NCBI GenBank assembly: GCA_030544185.1
Contig: JAUNRO010000136.1
Location: 1-8,111, forward strand
Direction: 5' to 3'
DNA: 8,111 nucleotides
Origin: Propionibacteriaceae bacterium
Lineage (GTDB): Bacteria > Actinomycetota > Actinomycetes > Propionibacteriales > Propionibacteriaceae
The notes under the pieces were generated by a model, which was not told the origin of the DNA, made no database searches, and saw only the letters and a program-made list of their open reading frames with translations. Shown one piece after another: positions 1 through 5,648 of this stretch. Positions within the stretch are counted from its first letter, which is position 1, and the number at the start of each line of letters is the position of its first letter. Made by a program: the position numbers and the translations under genes.

Positions 1-1
1 G

Positions 2-670
2 GGCAAGGCCCAGATCGGCAAGGGCATGTGGGCCATGACCGAGCTGATGGCCGAGATGCTGGAGCAGAAGATCGCTCAGCCCAAGGCCGGCGCGAGCACC
101 GCCTGGGTGCCCTCGCCCACGGGGGCGGCCTTGCACGCGACCCACTATCACCGGGTCGATGTGAAGGCGATCCAGGACGAGCTGCGCGCCGGTGGCGCGC
201 GCGCGAAGCTCACCGACATCCTCACGATCCCCGTCGCCCGGAGCACCGAGTGGACCGAGGACGAGAAGCGCAACGAGATCGACAACTCCTGCCAGTCGAT
301 CCTGGGCTATGTGGTCCGTTGGATCGACCAGGGCGTCGGTTGCTCCAAGGTGCCCGACATCAACGACATCGACCTCATGGAGGACCGCGCGACCTGCCGG
401 ATCTCCTCGCAGCTGATCGCCAACTGGCTGCGCCACGGGATCGTGTCCGAGGAGTTCGTGCTCGAGTCGCTCAAGCGGATGGCGCCCGTCGTCGACCGCC
501 AGAACGAGGGCGACCCGACCTATCGCAACATGGCGCCGGACTTCGCCGACAGCATCGCCTGGTGCGCCGCGCGGGATCTGATCCTGCAGGGCACCAAATC
601 GCCGTCGGGCTACACCGAGCCGCTGCTGCACGCCTATCGCCGCAAGCTGAAGGCCTCACTGGGTCTTTGA
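2..670 (+). CDS. glcB: Malate synthase G, C-terminal part (5' end outside window)
   Basis: This enzyme condenses glyoxylate with acetyl-CoA and water to malate in the cytoplasm, the second step of the glyoxylate bypass. The frame is open from base 2, so 222 C-terminal residues of an enzyme that usually has about 720 are present. Family signatures are clear: KGMWAM at the edge, then [20 protein letters not shown], then [20 protein letters not shown], then [12 protein letters not shown], and [12 protein letters not shown] near the end. The Asp of MEDRAT (codon 383-385) matches the catalytic base of the family (Asp631 in E. coli numbering, from memory). These segments are typical of the long G isoform rather than the short A isoform. 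The acetyl-CoA-binding TIM-barrel portion lies mostly upstream. The frame ends in TGA and is followed by a strong hairpin, so it is probably the last gene of its transcript. The call is secure. Confidence 0.96.
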   Translation, partial: GKAQIGKGMWAMTELMAEMLEQKIAQPKAGASTAWVPSPTGAALHATHYHRVDVKAIQDELRAGGARAKLTDILTIPVARSTEWTEDEKRNEIDNSCQSILGYVVRWIDQGVGCSKVPDINDIDLMEDRATCRISSQLIANWLRHGIVSEEFVLESLKRMAPVVDRQNEGDPTYRNMAPDFADSIAWCAARDLILQGTKSPSGYTEPLLHAYRRKLKASLGL

Positions 671-683
671 TCCGCGGTCGTTG

Positions 684-726
684 ACGCGCGGGCCCTCCGG
701 GAGCAGTTTCCGGGGTGCCCGCGCGT
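684..726 (+). terminator. Strong GC-rich hairpin after malate synthase
   Basis: ACGCGCGGGC (684-693) pairs perfectly with GCCCGCGCGT (717-726). After a single mismatch the stem continues for six more pairs (695-700 with 710-715, one of them G-U), leaving a 9-nt loop. It begins 14 bases after the stop codon and ends 30 bases before the next start. No U-run follows, as is common for actinobacterial terminators. The role as a terminator is inferred from position and stability. Confidence 0.6.
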
Positions 727-756
727 CGTGGCTGCGCGGCGTGACACCGTGGTGCC

Positions 757-1539
757 ATGACTTCTGTGAACCTGCATCGCTCCGGCGAGGGCTCCGGCCC
801 GCCGCTCGTCCTGTTGCCGCCCTTCCCGTTCGACGCCCGGCTGTGGTCCCGCGTGCGTTCGCTGCTCACCGGTCCGGTGATCGTGGTCGATCCGCCCGGT
901 TTCGGCGGGGCCGAGGCCACCGGGACCCCGAGCCTGGAGGCGTACGCCCAGGTCCTGCTGGAGGCGCTCGATCACGTGGGCGTCGACCGCTTCGTCGTGG
1001 CCGGCAACTCGATGGGCGGCTATGCCGCGCTGGCGCTGGCCGCCCTGGCGCCCCAGCGGCTGGCGGGCATCATCCTGATCGGGACCTAGGCGTCGGCGGA
1101 CCCCGAGGAGGCCGCCAAGGGACGGCTGGAGGGGGCCCAGCGCGCCGAGGAGGGTGCGCCCATGTCCGAGCTCACCGCGCCCCTGAAGGAGCGGGTGATC
1201 GCCGCCAGGACCCGGGCAGAGGATCCGGAGACCGCTGCCCTGGTGGACGGGTGGCTGGCCGGCGCCCCAGCCCGCGGCTTCGCGTGGGCACAACGGGCGA
1301 TGGCGGCCCGCCCGGACCGGCTGGACGCCCTGGCGGCACTCGAGGTGCCCGCGGCCGTCCTGTGCGGCACCGGCGACGCGCTGATGGACGCCGACTCGCA
1401 GTCGGCGATGGCCGAGGCCCTCGGGGTGTCGGTCACGATGGTCGAGGGACCGGGGCACCTGCTGCCGATCGAGGCTCCCGAGCCGGTCGCGAGCGCGCTG
1501 ACCGAGATCTGGGCGCGGGCGAAGAACCGCACTCCATAG
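757..1539 (+). pseudogene. Alpha/beta-fold hydrolase interrupted by an in-frame TAG
   Basis: A 260-codon frame encodes an alpha/beta-hydrolase of the 3-oxoadipate-enol-lactonase/esterase-like type, but codon 111 (1087-1089) is TAG. The N-terminal half (110 codons) has the oxyanion-loop region LLPPFPF and the nucleophile elbow GNSMGG, with Ser85. The second half continues in the same frame without any shift, and carries the acid region CGTGDALMDAD (likely Asp207) and the catalytic His234 in EGPGHLLPIE. Thus the triad is intact but split by the stop. ATG 757 has no Shine-Dalgarno sequence; CACCGT at 745-750 could be a -10 element giving a leaderless message. An internal ATG at 1162 is preceded by GAGGAGGG (1147-1154). 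It converges with the TetR gene 19 bases away. The break may be a recent nonsense mutation, a sequencing error, or a real readthrough/split arrangement. The substrate is unknown. Confidence 0.85.
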
Positions 1540-1577
1540 CCCGAGCGAAGGACCGGACTCAGTCGTCGCCCTCGGGC
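1539..1577. terminator. Possible bidirectional hairpin between convergent genes
   Basis: GCCCGAG (1539-1545) and CTCGGGC (1571-1577) form a 7-bp stem around a 25-nt loop, spanning the hydrolase stop codon and the end of the convergent TetR gene. The long loop and lack of a U-run make this a weak candidate. Confidence 0.25.
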
Positions 1578-2218
1578 GGCGCCGGGGGTGCCGTGCGCTC
1601 GGAATCGATCGGATTCGGGCCGTAGTCGCGGAGTGCGGACGCGAGCATCGTCAAGAATTTCACAGCATCATCCTCGAAATTTTCCACGGGTACGGAAAAT
1701 TGATAGAAGATCAGGCCTTCGGTTGCACTGAGCATCATGAGGGCAGCCTGCTCGGGATCACGGGCTCCGATGAAGCGAAACAGCTCCGCCTGAATCTCGA
1801 CATGGCGCTGCCGGGCGCGCGCCGCGATCTCGCGCACGTGTGGATGGCGTGCGGCGTGGAGATAGGTTTCGAAGCCGGCCAGGGTCAGTGACCGGTTCGC
1901 CAGGATGAGATCGAGCGCTTTGCGCGTGTAATCCGAGGCGGCACCGTCGCCGGCTCGTTCGCTTCCCACCGCCCGCAACTGGGCGTACAGCGCCTCGATC
2001 CATTCGATTTGTCGATCGCAAATGTGCTCGATGAGGGCCTCGATCAATGCCTCGCGGTTCTTGAAGTAGTAGGTGGTGACCCCGTGCGACACGTTCGCGC
2101 GGGACTCGATTCCGCGGTGGGTCAGGGCTTGGAGGCCCTTCTCCGCCACCAGTTCCAATGCCGCATCCAAGACCACTCGCCGAGTCTTCGATCCGCCCTT
2201 CTTCGTCAGCTTCGCCAC
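1559..2218 (-). CDS. TetR/AcrR-family transcriptional regulator
   Basis: The protein has 219 residues, the usual TetR size. The N-terminal DNA-binding domain lies at about residues 11-57: a first helix with VVLDAALELVAEKG, then the helix-turn-helix THRGIESRANVSHGVTTYYF, where the TTYYF ending and the following KNREALIEALI are family hallmarks. The rest is an all-helical ligand-binding and dimerisation domain, which gives no clue to the ligand. The C-terminal about 20 residues are Pro/Glu/Asp rich and probably disordered. It starts at GTG 2218, the only plausible start ahead of the HTH, with just a weak upstream AGG. Its base composition is clearly lower in GC than its neighbours (about 47-53% over 1621-1740), hinting at acquisition. 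It probably represses its own promoter, and perhaps the divergent SGNH hydrolase, through the inverted repeat at 2255-2270. The family is certain; the target is inferred. Confidence 0.93.
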   Translation of the reverse strand: MAKLTKKGGSKTRRVVLDAALELVAEKGLQALTHRGIESRANVSHGVTTYYFKNREALIEALIEHICDRQIEWIEALYAQLRAVGSERAGDGAASDYTRKALDLILANRSLTLAGFETYLHAARHPHVREIAARARQRHVEIQAELFRFIGARDPEQAALMMLSATEGLIFYQFSVPVENFEDDAVKFLTMLASALRDYGPNPIDSERTAPPAPPEGDD

Positions 2219-2234
2219 ACTTGGAGCCTAATAG

Positions 2235-2263
2235 TTGCGCTCAGGGTCTCAGGATTCTACATT
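2235..2263 (+). promoter_or_regulatory. Candidate sigma70-type promoter for the SGNH gene
   Basis: TTGCGC (2235-2240) and TACATT (2258-2263) are separated by 17 bases, a fair match to -35/-10 spacing and sequence. The -10 box sits inside the inverted repeat 2255-2270, so a bound repressor would block it. Support is by motif only. Confidence 0.4.
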
Positions 2264-2270
2264 GGTAGAA
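2255..2270. promoter_or_regulatory. Perfect inverted repeat, candidate TetR operator
   Basis: TTCTAC-ATTG-GTAGAA is a perfect 6-bp inverted repeat with a 4-base centre. With a one-base offset the symmetry extends outward to GATTCTAC and GTAGAAATC. It lies 36 bases upstream of the TetR start, in the region shared with the divergent SGNH gene. On the minus strand TAGAAT (2259-2254) inside the repeat could be the TetR -10 box; on the plus strand TACATT lies inside it. Position, length and symmetry are typical of TetR-family operators. Confidence 0.6.
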
Positions 2271-2316
2271 ATCAATAAACCTTTGGACAGAGTTCCTCTC
2301 CCCCCAGGAGGCTCCC

Positions 2317-2382
2317 ATGGTCCAGGCGCAGGAATCGGCAGGTTTGCGGTGCACACGATCACGAAGACCGGCACTACGGTGA
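2317..2382 (+). other. Possible 21-codon leader ORF ahead of the SGNH gene
   Basis: ATG 2317 follows a textbook AGGAGG (2306-2311) at 5 bases, a much better ribosome site than any in the SGNH frame. The frame runs 21 codons and its TGA (2380-2382) overlaps an in-frame SGNH GTG (2379-2381) as GTGA, the usual layout for translational coupling. Against it, the codons are poor for a GC-rich genome (CGA, TCA, AGA, CTA), and the SGNH frame already shows G/C-ending codons from 2349. The peptide is Arg rich and has no known relative. Confidence 0.22.
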
Positions 2383-3074
2383 GGCTTTGGCAGGCCCCCG
2401 TCATCGCCGCGCAGGCGTTGTGGGTGCGCAGCACGCGGGTGACCCCACCTCGGGCCAGCGGGCCGGCGCACGGGACGGTGCCGGGCGGCGGACAGCCCAT
2501 TTTCCGGCTCGCAGTCGTCGGGGATTCCACGGCCGCAGGAGTCGGTGTGGATCGTCACGACCAGGGGGTGGCGGGAATCTTCGCCCGCACCATGGCTGAG
2601 CGGCTCCAGCGCGACGTGGAATGGTCGGCCAACGGCGCCGTGCACGCCACCCTGCGCAAGATCCGGGACCAGGTCATCCCCTCGCTGCCCGAAGATCTCG
2701 ACCTGGTGGTCCTGCTCGCCGGCGTCGCCGATGCCCTCTATGGGGAGAGCCTGGAGGACTGGAGCATCGATATCGCCGCGGCCATCGAGGACCTGGCGGT
2801 CCGGCACCGGCACGTGATCGTGGCCGGGATGCCGCCGCTGAAGGATTTCCCGGTGCTGCCCCGGGCTCTCGCCGCGTTCCTGGACGAGCGGGGGCGGGAG
2901 ATGGACGCCGAGACCGCCCGGGTCTGTGCCGGGCGGGGCAATGTGACCTTCGCCTCCAGCCGCGGCCCCTATCGGATCCGTCGCGAACTGTTCGCTTCCG
3001 ATGGGCTGCACCTGTCCGAGGCGGGCTATGTGGCGTGGGCGAACTTCCTGGCGAGACAGGTGCCCTGGATGTGA
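2349..3074 (+). CDS. SGNH/GDSL-type lipase-acylhydrolase
   Basis: This is a likely esterase of the SGNH fold acting on an unknown acyl ester. From GTG 2349 it has 241 residues. A short N-terminal segment (WQAPVIAAQALWVRS) precedes the domain, as in many actinobacterial relatives. Block I is VVGDSTAAGVG with nucleophile Ser60; block II is SANGAVHAT; block V is SDGLHLSEAGY with Asp218 and His221. Block III reads GVADAL where the family normally has G-V-N-D, so the oxyanion-hole Asn is replaced by Ala127. The 2349 start was chosen because G/C-ending codons begin there and GGCAGG (2337-2342) lies 6 bases upstream; GTG 2379 (231 residues) is the main alternative. The frame is open further upstream to TTG 2235, but that stretch does not look coding. 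It is divergent from the TetR gene, and its stop lies 4 bases from the end of the convergent acetyltransferase. Confidence 0.88.
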   Translation: MHTITKTGTTVRLWQAPVIAAQALWVRSTRVTPPRASGPAHGTVPGGGQPIFRLAVVGDSTAAGVGVDRHDQGVAGIFARTMAERLQRDVEWSANGAVHATLRKIRDQVIPSLPEDLDLVVLLAGVADALYGESLEDWSIDIAAAIEDLAVRHRHVIVAGMPPLKDFPVLPRALAAFLDERGREMDAETARVCAGRGNVTFASSRGPYRIRRELFASDGLHLSEAGYVAWANFLARQVPWM

Positions 3075-3078
3075 GGGC

Positions 3079-3672
3079 TCACTGCGGGCGCAGGCGTTTG
3101 ATGATCCGGGCCGGATTGCCGGCCGCGACCACATCCGCCGGCACATCGCGGGTCACCACCGCCCCCGCTCCGATCACCGAGTTGTCCCCGATCGTCACTC
3201 CCGCGAGGACGATCGCGCCACCGCCCAGCCAGACGTTGTCGCCGATCGTGATCGGCTCGGCCGCCTCCCACCGCGCCCGGCGCAACTCCGGGTTCAGCGG
3301 GTGGGTCGGGGTGAGCAGTTGGACGTTGGGCCCCACCTGGCAGTCGCGGCCGATCCGGATCGGTGCGACATCGAGCGCGGTGAGGTGGAAGTTCACGAAC
3401 GTGCCCGCGCCAACGCTGAGCTGGGTGCCGTAGTCCACGAACAGCGGCGGCTTGATCTCCACGTTCTCGCCCAGCTCCCCCACCAGATCGGCCAGGATCT
3501 GCTGCGCCGCTTCCGGGTCCAGGGGGTACGCCCGGGCGTACTCCTCCTGCAACCGGACCGCCCGCCGCGAGGCCGCCGCCAGATCCGGATCGTCGGCAAT
3601 ATAGAGGTCGCCCGCGAGCATCCGCTCGCGGTTGCTCCGGGCGTCATCCGGCACGGGGTGGAGATGTTTCAC
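3079..3672 (-). CDS. Maltose/galactoside-type O-acetyltransferase (left-handed beta-helix)
   Basis: This 197-residue enzyme transfers an acetyl group from acetyl-CoA to a sugar hydroxyl, as in the Maa/LacA/NodL family. The N-terminal Mac domain is visible at about residues 13-66 (ERMLAGDLY, then acidic and Arg-rich helices). It is followed by hexapeptide repeats of the left-handed beta-helix, e.g. FVDYGTQLSVGAGTFVNF, PIRIGRDCQVGPNVQLLT, ITIGDNVWLGGGAIVLAGVT and IGDNSVIGAGAVVTRDVP. His124 in TPTHPLNPE aligns with the catalytic His of the family. The usual C-terminal GNPARIIKRL is present. I chose GTG 3672 because TTAAGG sits 9 bases upstream and the length fits the family; ATG 3711 in the same frame has no ribosome site. 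Maltose, glucose and galactosides are family substrates, and the natural acceptor cannot be read from sequence. Confidence 0.93.
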   Translation of the reverse strand: MKHLHPVPDDARSNRERMLAGDLYIADDPDLAAASRRAVRLQEEYARAYPLDPEAAQQILADLVGELGENVEIKPPLFVDYGTQLSVGAGTFVNFHLTALDVAPIRIGRDCQVGPNVQLLTPTHPLNPELRRARWEAAEPITIGDNVWLGGGAIVLAGVTIGDNSVIGAGAVVTRDVPADVVAAGNPARIIKRLRPQ

Positions 3673-3785
3673 AGCGGCCAACCTTAAGCCGGAACGGCGC
3701 GGGGCGCACATCGGCGCTCGGGCACTAGCATTCTGCGACGGAGCGGGCCCCGAATCCCCGCACCCTGGACCAGAAGGAGGTGCCG
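3673..3785. promoter_or_regulatory. Divergent intergenic region, acetyltransferase/nagB
   Basis: This 113-base region must hold both promoters. TAGCAT at 3726-3731 is a possible -10 box for nagB, without a recognisable -35. A strong ribosome site AGAAGGAGG (3772-3780) lies 5 bases before the nagB ATG. On the minus strand, TTAAGG sits 9 bases before the acetyltransferase GTG. I saw no clear operator palindrome. Confidence 0.35.
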
Positions 3786-4562
3786 ATGCGGATCATCCAG
3801 GACAAGGTGGAGGCGCTCGGCCAGTTCGCAGCAGACCTGATCGCCGAACGCATCGCCGACCGGCCGGACGCCGTCATCGGCCTGGCCACCGGTTCGTCGC
3901 CGATCCCGATCTATGCCGAGTTGGCCCGCCGGGTCGCCGACGGCACGCTGGATCTGTCGTCAGTGCGGTTCTTCGCCCTGGATGAATACGTCGGCCTGGC
4001 CCCGGATCACCCGATGTCCTATCGCTATTTCCTCGACGAGCACGTGACCCGGCCCTGCCGGCTGGACCCCGCCCAGCTCCGCGTCCTCAACGGGAAGGCT
4101 CCCGATCTGTTCGCCGAGTGCCTCGACTATGAGACCGCCATTCGCGCGGCCGGCGGGATCGACCTGCAGTTGCTCGGGATCGGCCACAACGGCCACATTG
4201 CGTTCAACGAGCCCACGTCGTCCTTCGCCTCCCGCACGCGCGTGGTCGCGCTCACCCACCAGACCGTGGAAGCGAACGCCCGGTTCTTCGGCGACCACGA
4301 GGACGTCCCGCTGCTCGCCCTCAGCCAGGGCATGGGAACGATCCTCGAGGCCGGCCGCGTCGTGCTGATCGCGCTCGGCGCCGGCAAGGCGGCCGCCATC
4401 CGCTCAGCCATCGAGGGCGAGCTGACCTCCAGCATCCCGGCATCGGCGCTGCAGATGCATCAGCGCGCCACGTTCCTGGTCGACGAGTTCGCCGGTTCGA
4501 TGCTCGCGCGCGACGACTTCTATCGGCGCGAGCGGAACATCATCCCGAATTACGGCCACTGA
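3786..4562 (+). CDS. nagB: Glucosamine-6-phosphate deaminase
   Basis: NagB converts glucosamine 6-phosphate to fructose 6-phosphate and ammonia, feeding amino-sugar carbon into glycolysis. It has 258 residues, close to the usual 240-270. Motifs in order: LATGSSP (34-40, phosphate loop), FFALDEYVGL with Asp66 (the proton-transfer Asp), GIGHNGHIAFNEP at 131-143 with catalytic His137 and Glu142, the LSQGMGTILEA segment, and SIPASALQMH. At position 135 this protein has Asn where the E. coli enzyme has Asp in the N-D-G-H motif; I believe this substitution is common in Gram-positive NagB but could not check. ATG 3786 is preferred over GTG 3780, because the GTG overlaps the ribosome site AAGGAGG. 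No nagA or amino-sugar transporter is next to it, so the gene seems to stand alone. It converges with the SMP-30-like gene. Confidence 0.96.
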   Translation: MRIIQDKVEALGQFAADLIAERIADRPDAVIGLATGSSPIPIYAELARRVADGTLDLSSVRFFALDEYVGLAPDHPMSYRYFLDEHVTRPCRLDPAQLRVLNGKAPDLFAECLDYETAIRAAGGIDLQLLGIGHNGHIAFNEPTSSFASRTRVVALTHQTVEANARFFGDHEDVPLLALSQGMGTILEAGRVVLIALGAGKAAAIRSAIEGELTSSIPASALQMHQRATFLVDEFAGSMLARDDFYRRERNIIPNYGH

Positions 4563-4564
4563 CC

Positions 4565-4599
4565 TCGGGCCCGGCCGCCTCAAGCGCCGTCAAGCCCGA
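4565..4599. terminator. Possible bidirectional terminator between nagB and SMP-30 gene
   Basis: TCGGGC (4565-4570) pairs with GCCCGA (4594-4599), and inside it CGGC (4572-4575) pairs with GCCG (4586-4589). The structure begins 3 bases after the nagB stop and includes the last codons of the convergent gene. There is no U-run, so support is positional. Confidence 0.35.
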
Positions 4600-5456
4600 A
4601 ACGGCAGCGGCTCCAGCCCACCGACGCCGGGGCTGACCACATAGACCGACCCCGCGGCGGGTTCCGCGTCCTCGGGCAGCTTCTCCCGCGAGGTGGTGAT
4701 GAACAGCTGAGCAAGATCGGCCCCACCGAAGGTGCAGGCGGTGACCTGGCGGACGGGCACCTCGACGACCTCGCTGAGCGAGCCGTCCGGCGCATAGCGG
4801 TGGACGGCCGAACCCTTGTTGAGCGCGACCCAGACCCCACCCTCGGCGTCGACGACCAGACCGTCGGGCCGGCCGTCGTCAGGATCGATCTGCACCCACG
4901 GCCGGCGCTCGCCGAGGCCCGTGATGGGGTCGTGGTCGAAGGCCGCGACGGTGAGCGTGGCGGTGTCGATGTAGTAGGCGCGCGTGCCGTCCGGGCTCCA
5001 GCCGAGCCCGTTGGAGGTGGTCACATCACCGAACAGGGTCGCAGCCTCACTGCCCGGTCCGTCCCAGCGATAGACCGACGCGGCGCCCTCGGTCCGGGCG
5101 TACGCCATCGTGCCGACATAGAACCGCCCCTGCGGATCGCAGCCACCCTCGTTGGTGCGCAGACCCCCGTTGTGGAAGAGCTGGACCGCAGGCGTCAGGT
5201 CGGACAGGTCCTCGGCGCTCGCGAGCGAGATCCCCGACTCGGTGGCGACGATCGCCCCACCGCCGGTCCGTGGCCGGATCACCGAGGCGATGGGCGATCC
5301 CACCGAGGTCCGCACCACATCGTCCGGGCGAGCCGGGTCGATGGTGAGGATGTCGCCGTGCAGCATGTCGACCATGCGCAGCCGCTGCAGCGCCGGCCAC
5401 CACACCGGTCCCTCTCCGTGATAGGCGATCGTTTCGGTCAGTCGCTCTGCCTTCAT
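4590..5456 (-). CDS. SMP-30/gluconolactonase/LRE-family protein
   Basis: This is a six-bladed beta-propeller metalloenzyme, 288 residues long, matching regucalcin/SMP-30 and bacterial gluconolactonases, which hydrolyse sugar lactones with a divalent metal. The metal ligands can be assigned by motif: Glu15 in YHGEGPVWW, Asn149 in TSNGLGWSPDG, and Asp198 in GRPDGLVVDAEGGVWVAL. Substrate-site residues Arg100 and Asn102 occur in LRTNEGGCDPQGRFYVGTM. No signal peptide is visible, so it is probably cytoplasmic. The frame is open further upstream to 5660, but that extension runs antisense through the desulforedoxin-like gene and is not credible. ATG 5456 (MKAERL) puts GEGPVW at the normal distance from the N-terminus, although its ribosome site is weak. 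The substrate could be gluconolactone or another lactone; nagB next door is convergent and gives no firm link. Confidence 0.93.
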   Translation of the reverse strand: MKAERLTETIAYHGEGPVWWPALQRLRMVDMLHGDILTIDPARPDDVVRTSVGSPIASVIRPRTGGGAIVATESGISLASAEDLSDLTPAVQLFHNGGLRTNEGGCDPQGRFYVGTMAYARTEGAASVYRWDGPGSEAATLFGDVTTSNGLGWSPDGTRAYYIDTATLTVAAFDHDPITGLGERRPWVQIDPDDGRPDGLVVDAEGGVWVALNKGSAVHRYAPDGSLSEVVEVPVRQVTACTFGGADLAQLFITTSREKLPEDAEPAAGSVYVVSPGVGGLEPLPFRA

Positions 5457-5510
5457 GAGGCCCACCCTAGTCGCGCTACCGTGGACAGCATCCCGACCAA
5501 GGAGGCAACC
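5457..5510. promoter_or_regulatory. Short divergent promoter region, SMP-30/desulforedoxin-like
   Basis: Only 54 bases separate the two divergent starts. TACCGT (5477-5482) is an actinobacterial-type -10 candidate for the plus-strand gene. On the minus strand TTGGTC (5500-5495) and TAGCGC (5478-5473) are 16 bases apart, a possible overlapping promoter. AAGGAGG (5499-5505) is the ribosome site of the plus-strand gene. The overlap would make the two promoters compete. Confidence 0.35.
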
Positions 5511-5648
5511 ATGGCACGAGCTGAAGGAACCCGACTCGCCTGTGCGAAGTGCGGTTCGGAGATCGTCTATACGAAGGCCTGTGAGTGCACCGAGGGCCGT
5601 CACGAGGAGATCTGCTGCGGTGAGCAGATGAAGGAGGTCGACGGCTGA
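5511..5648 (+). CDS. Desulforedoxin-like small iron/zinc protein
   Basis: This 45-residue protein starts at ATG 5511, five bases after AAGGAGG. It has CAKCG (Cys11, Cys14) and, 20 residues later, ICCGEQMKEV (Cys35, Cys36). This CX2C...CC-G-x-x-M pattern is the signature of desulforedoxin and of the N-terminal FeS4 domain of desulfoferrodoxin, where the four Cys bind one iron. Two extra Cys (24 and 26, in ACEC) lie between the halves and are not part of the classic set. Size and pattern fit an independent small redox or metal-binding protein; zinc instead of iron is possible. Its last codons carry the ribosome site AAGGAGG (5631-5637) for the next gene, and its TGA overlaps the apparent CTG start of that gene, so the two are probably translated together. 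The function in this organism is not known. Confidence 0.85.
   Translation: MARAEGTRLACAKCGSEIVYTKACECTEGRHEEICCGEQMKEVDG

Noticed and set aside
1678..1701. Inverted repeat AATTTTCC / GGAAAATT with an 8-base loop
   Set aside because: It lies inside the TetR coding sequence and is encoded by conserved-looking protein sequence; no regulatory role is supported.
2235..2348. Extended SGNH start at TTG 2235
   Set aside because: The codons there do not end preferentially in G/C, the stretch contains the promoter and operator candidates, and relatives start nearer the domain.
3071..3082. Palindrome GTGAG-GG-CTCAC covering both convergent stop codons
   Set aside because: Stop codons facing each other across four bases produce much of this symmetry, and a 2-base loop makes a poor hairpin.
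3780..3785. GTG 3780 as the nagB start
   Set aside because: It overlaps the ribosome site AAGGAGG, whose spacing favours ATG 3786.
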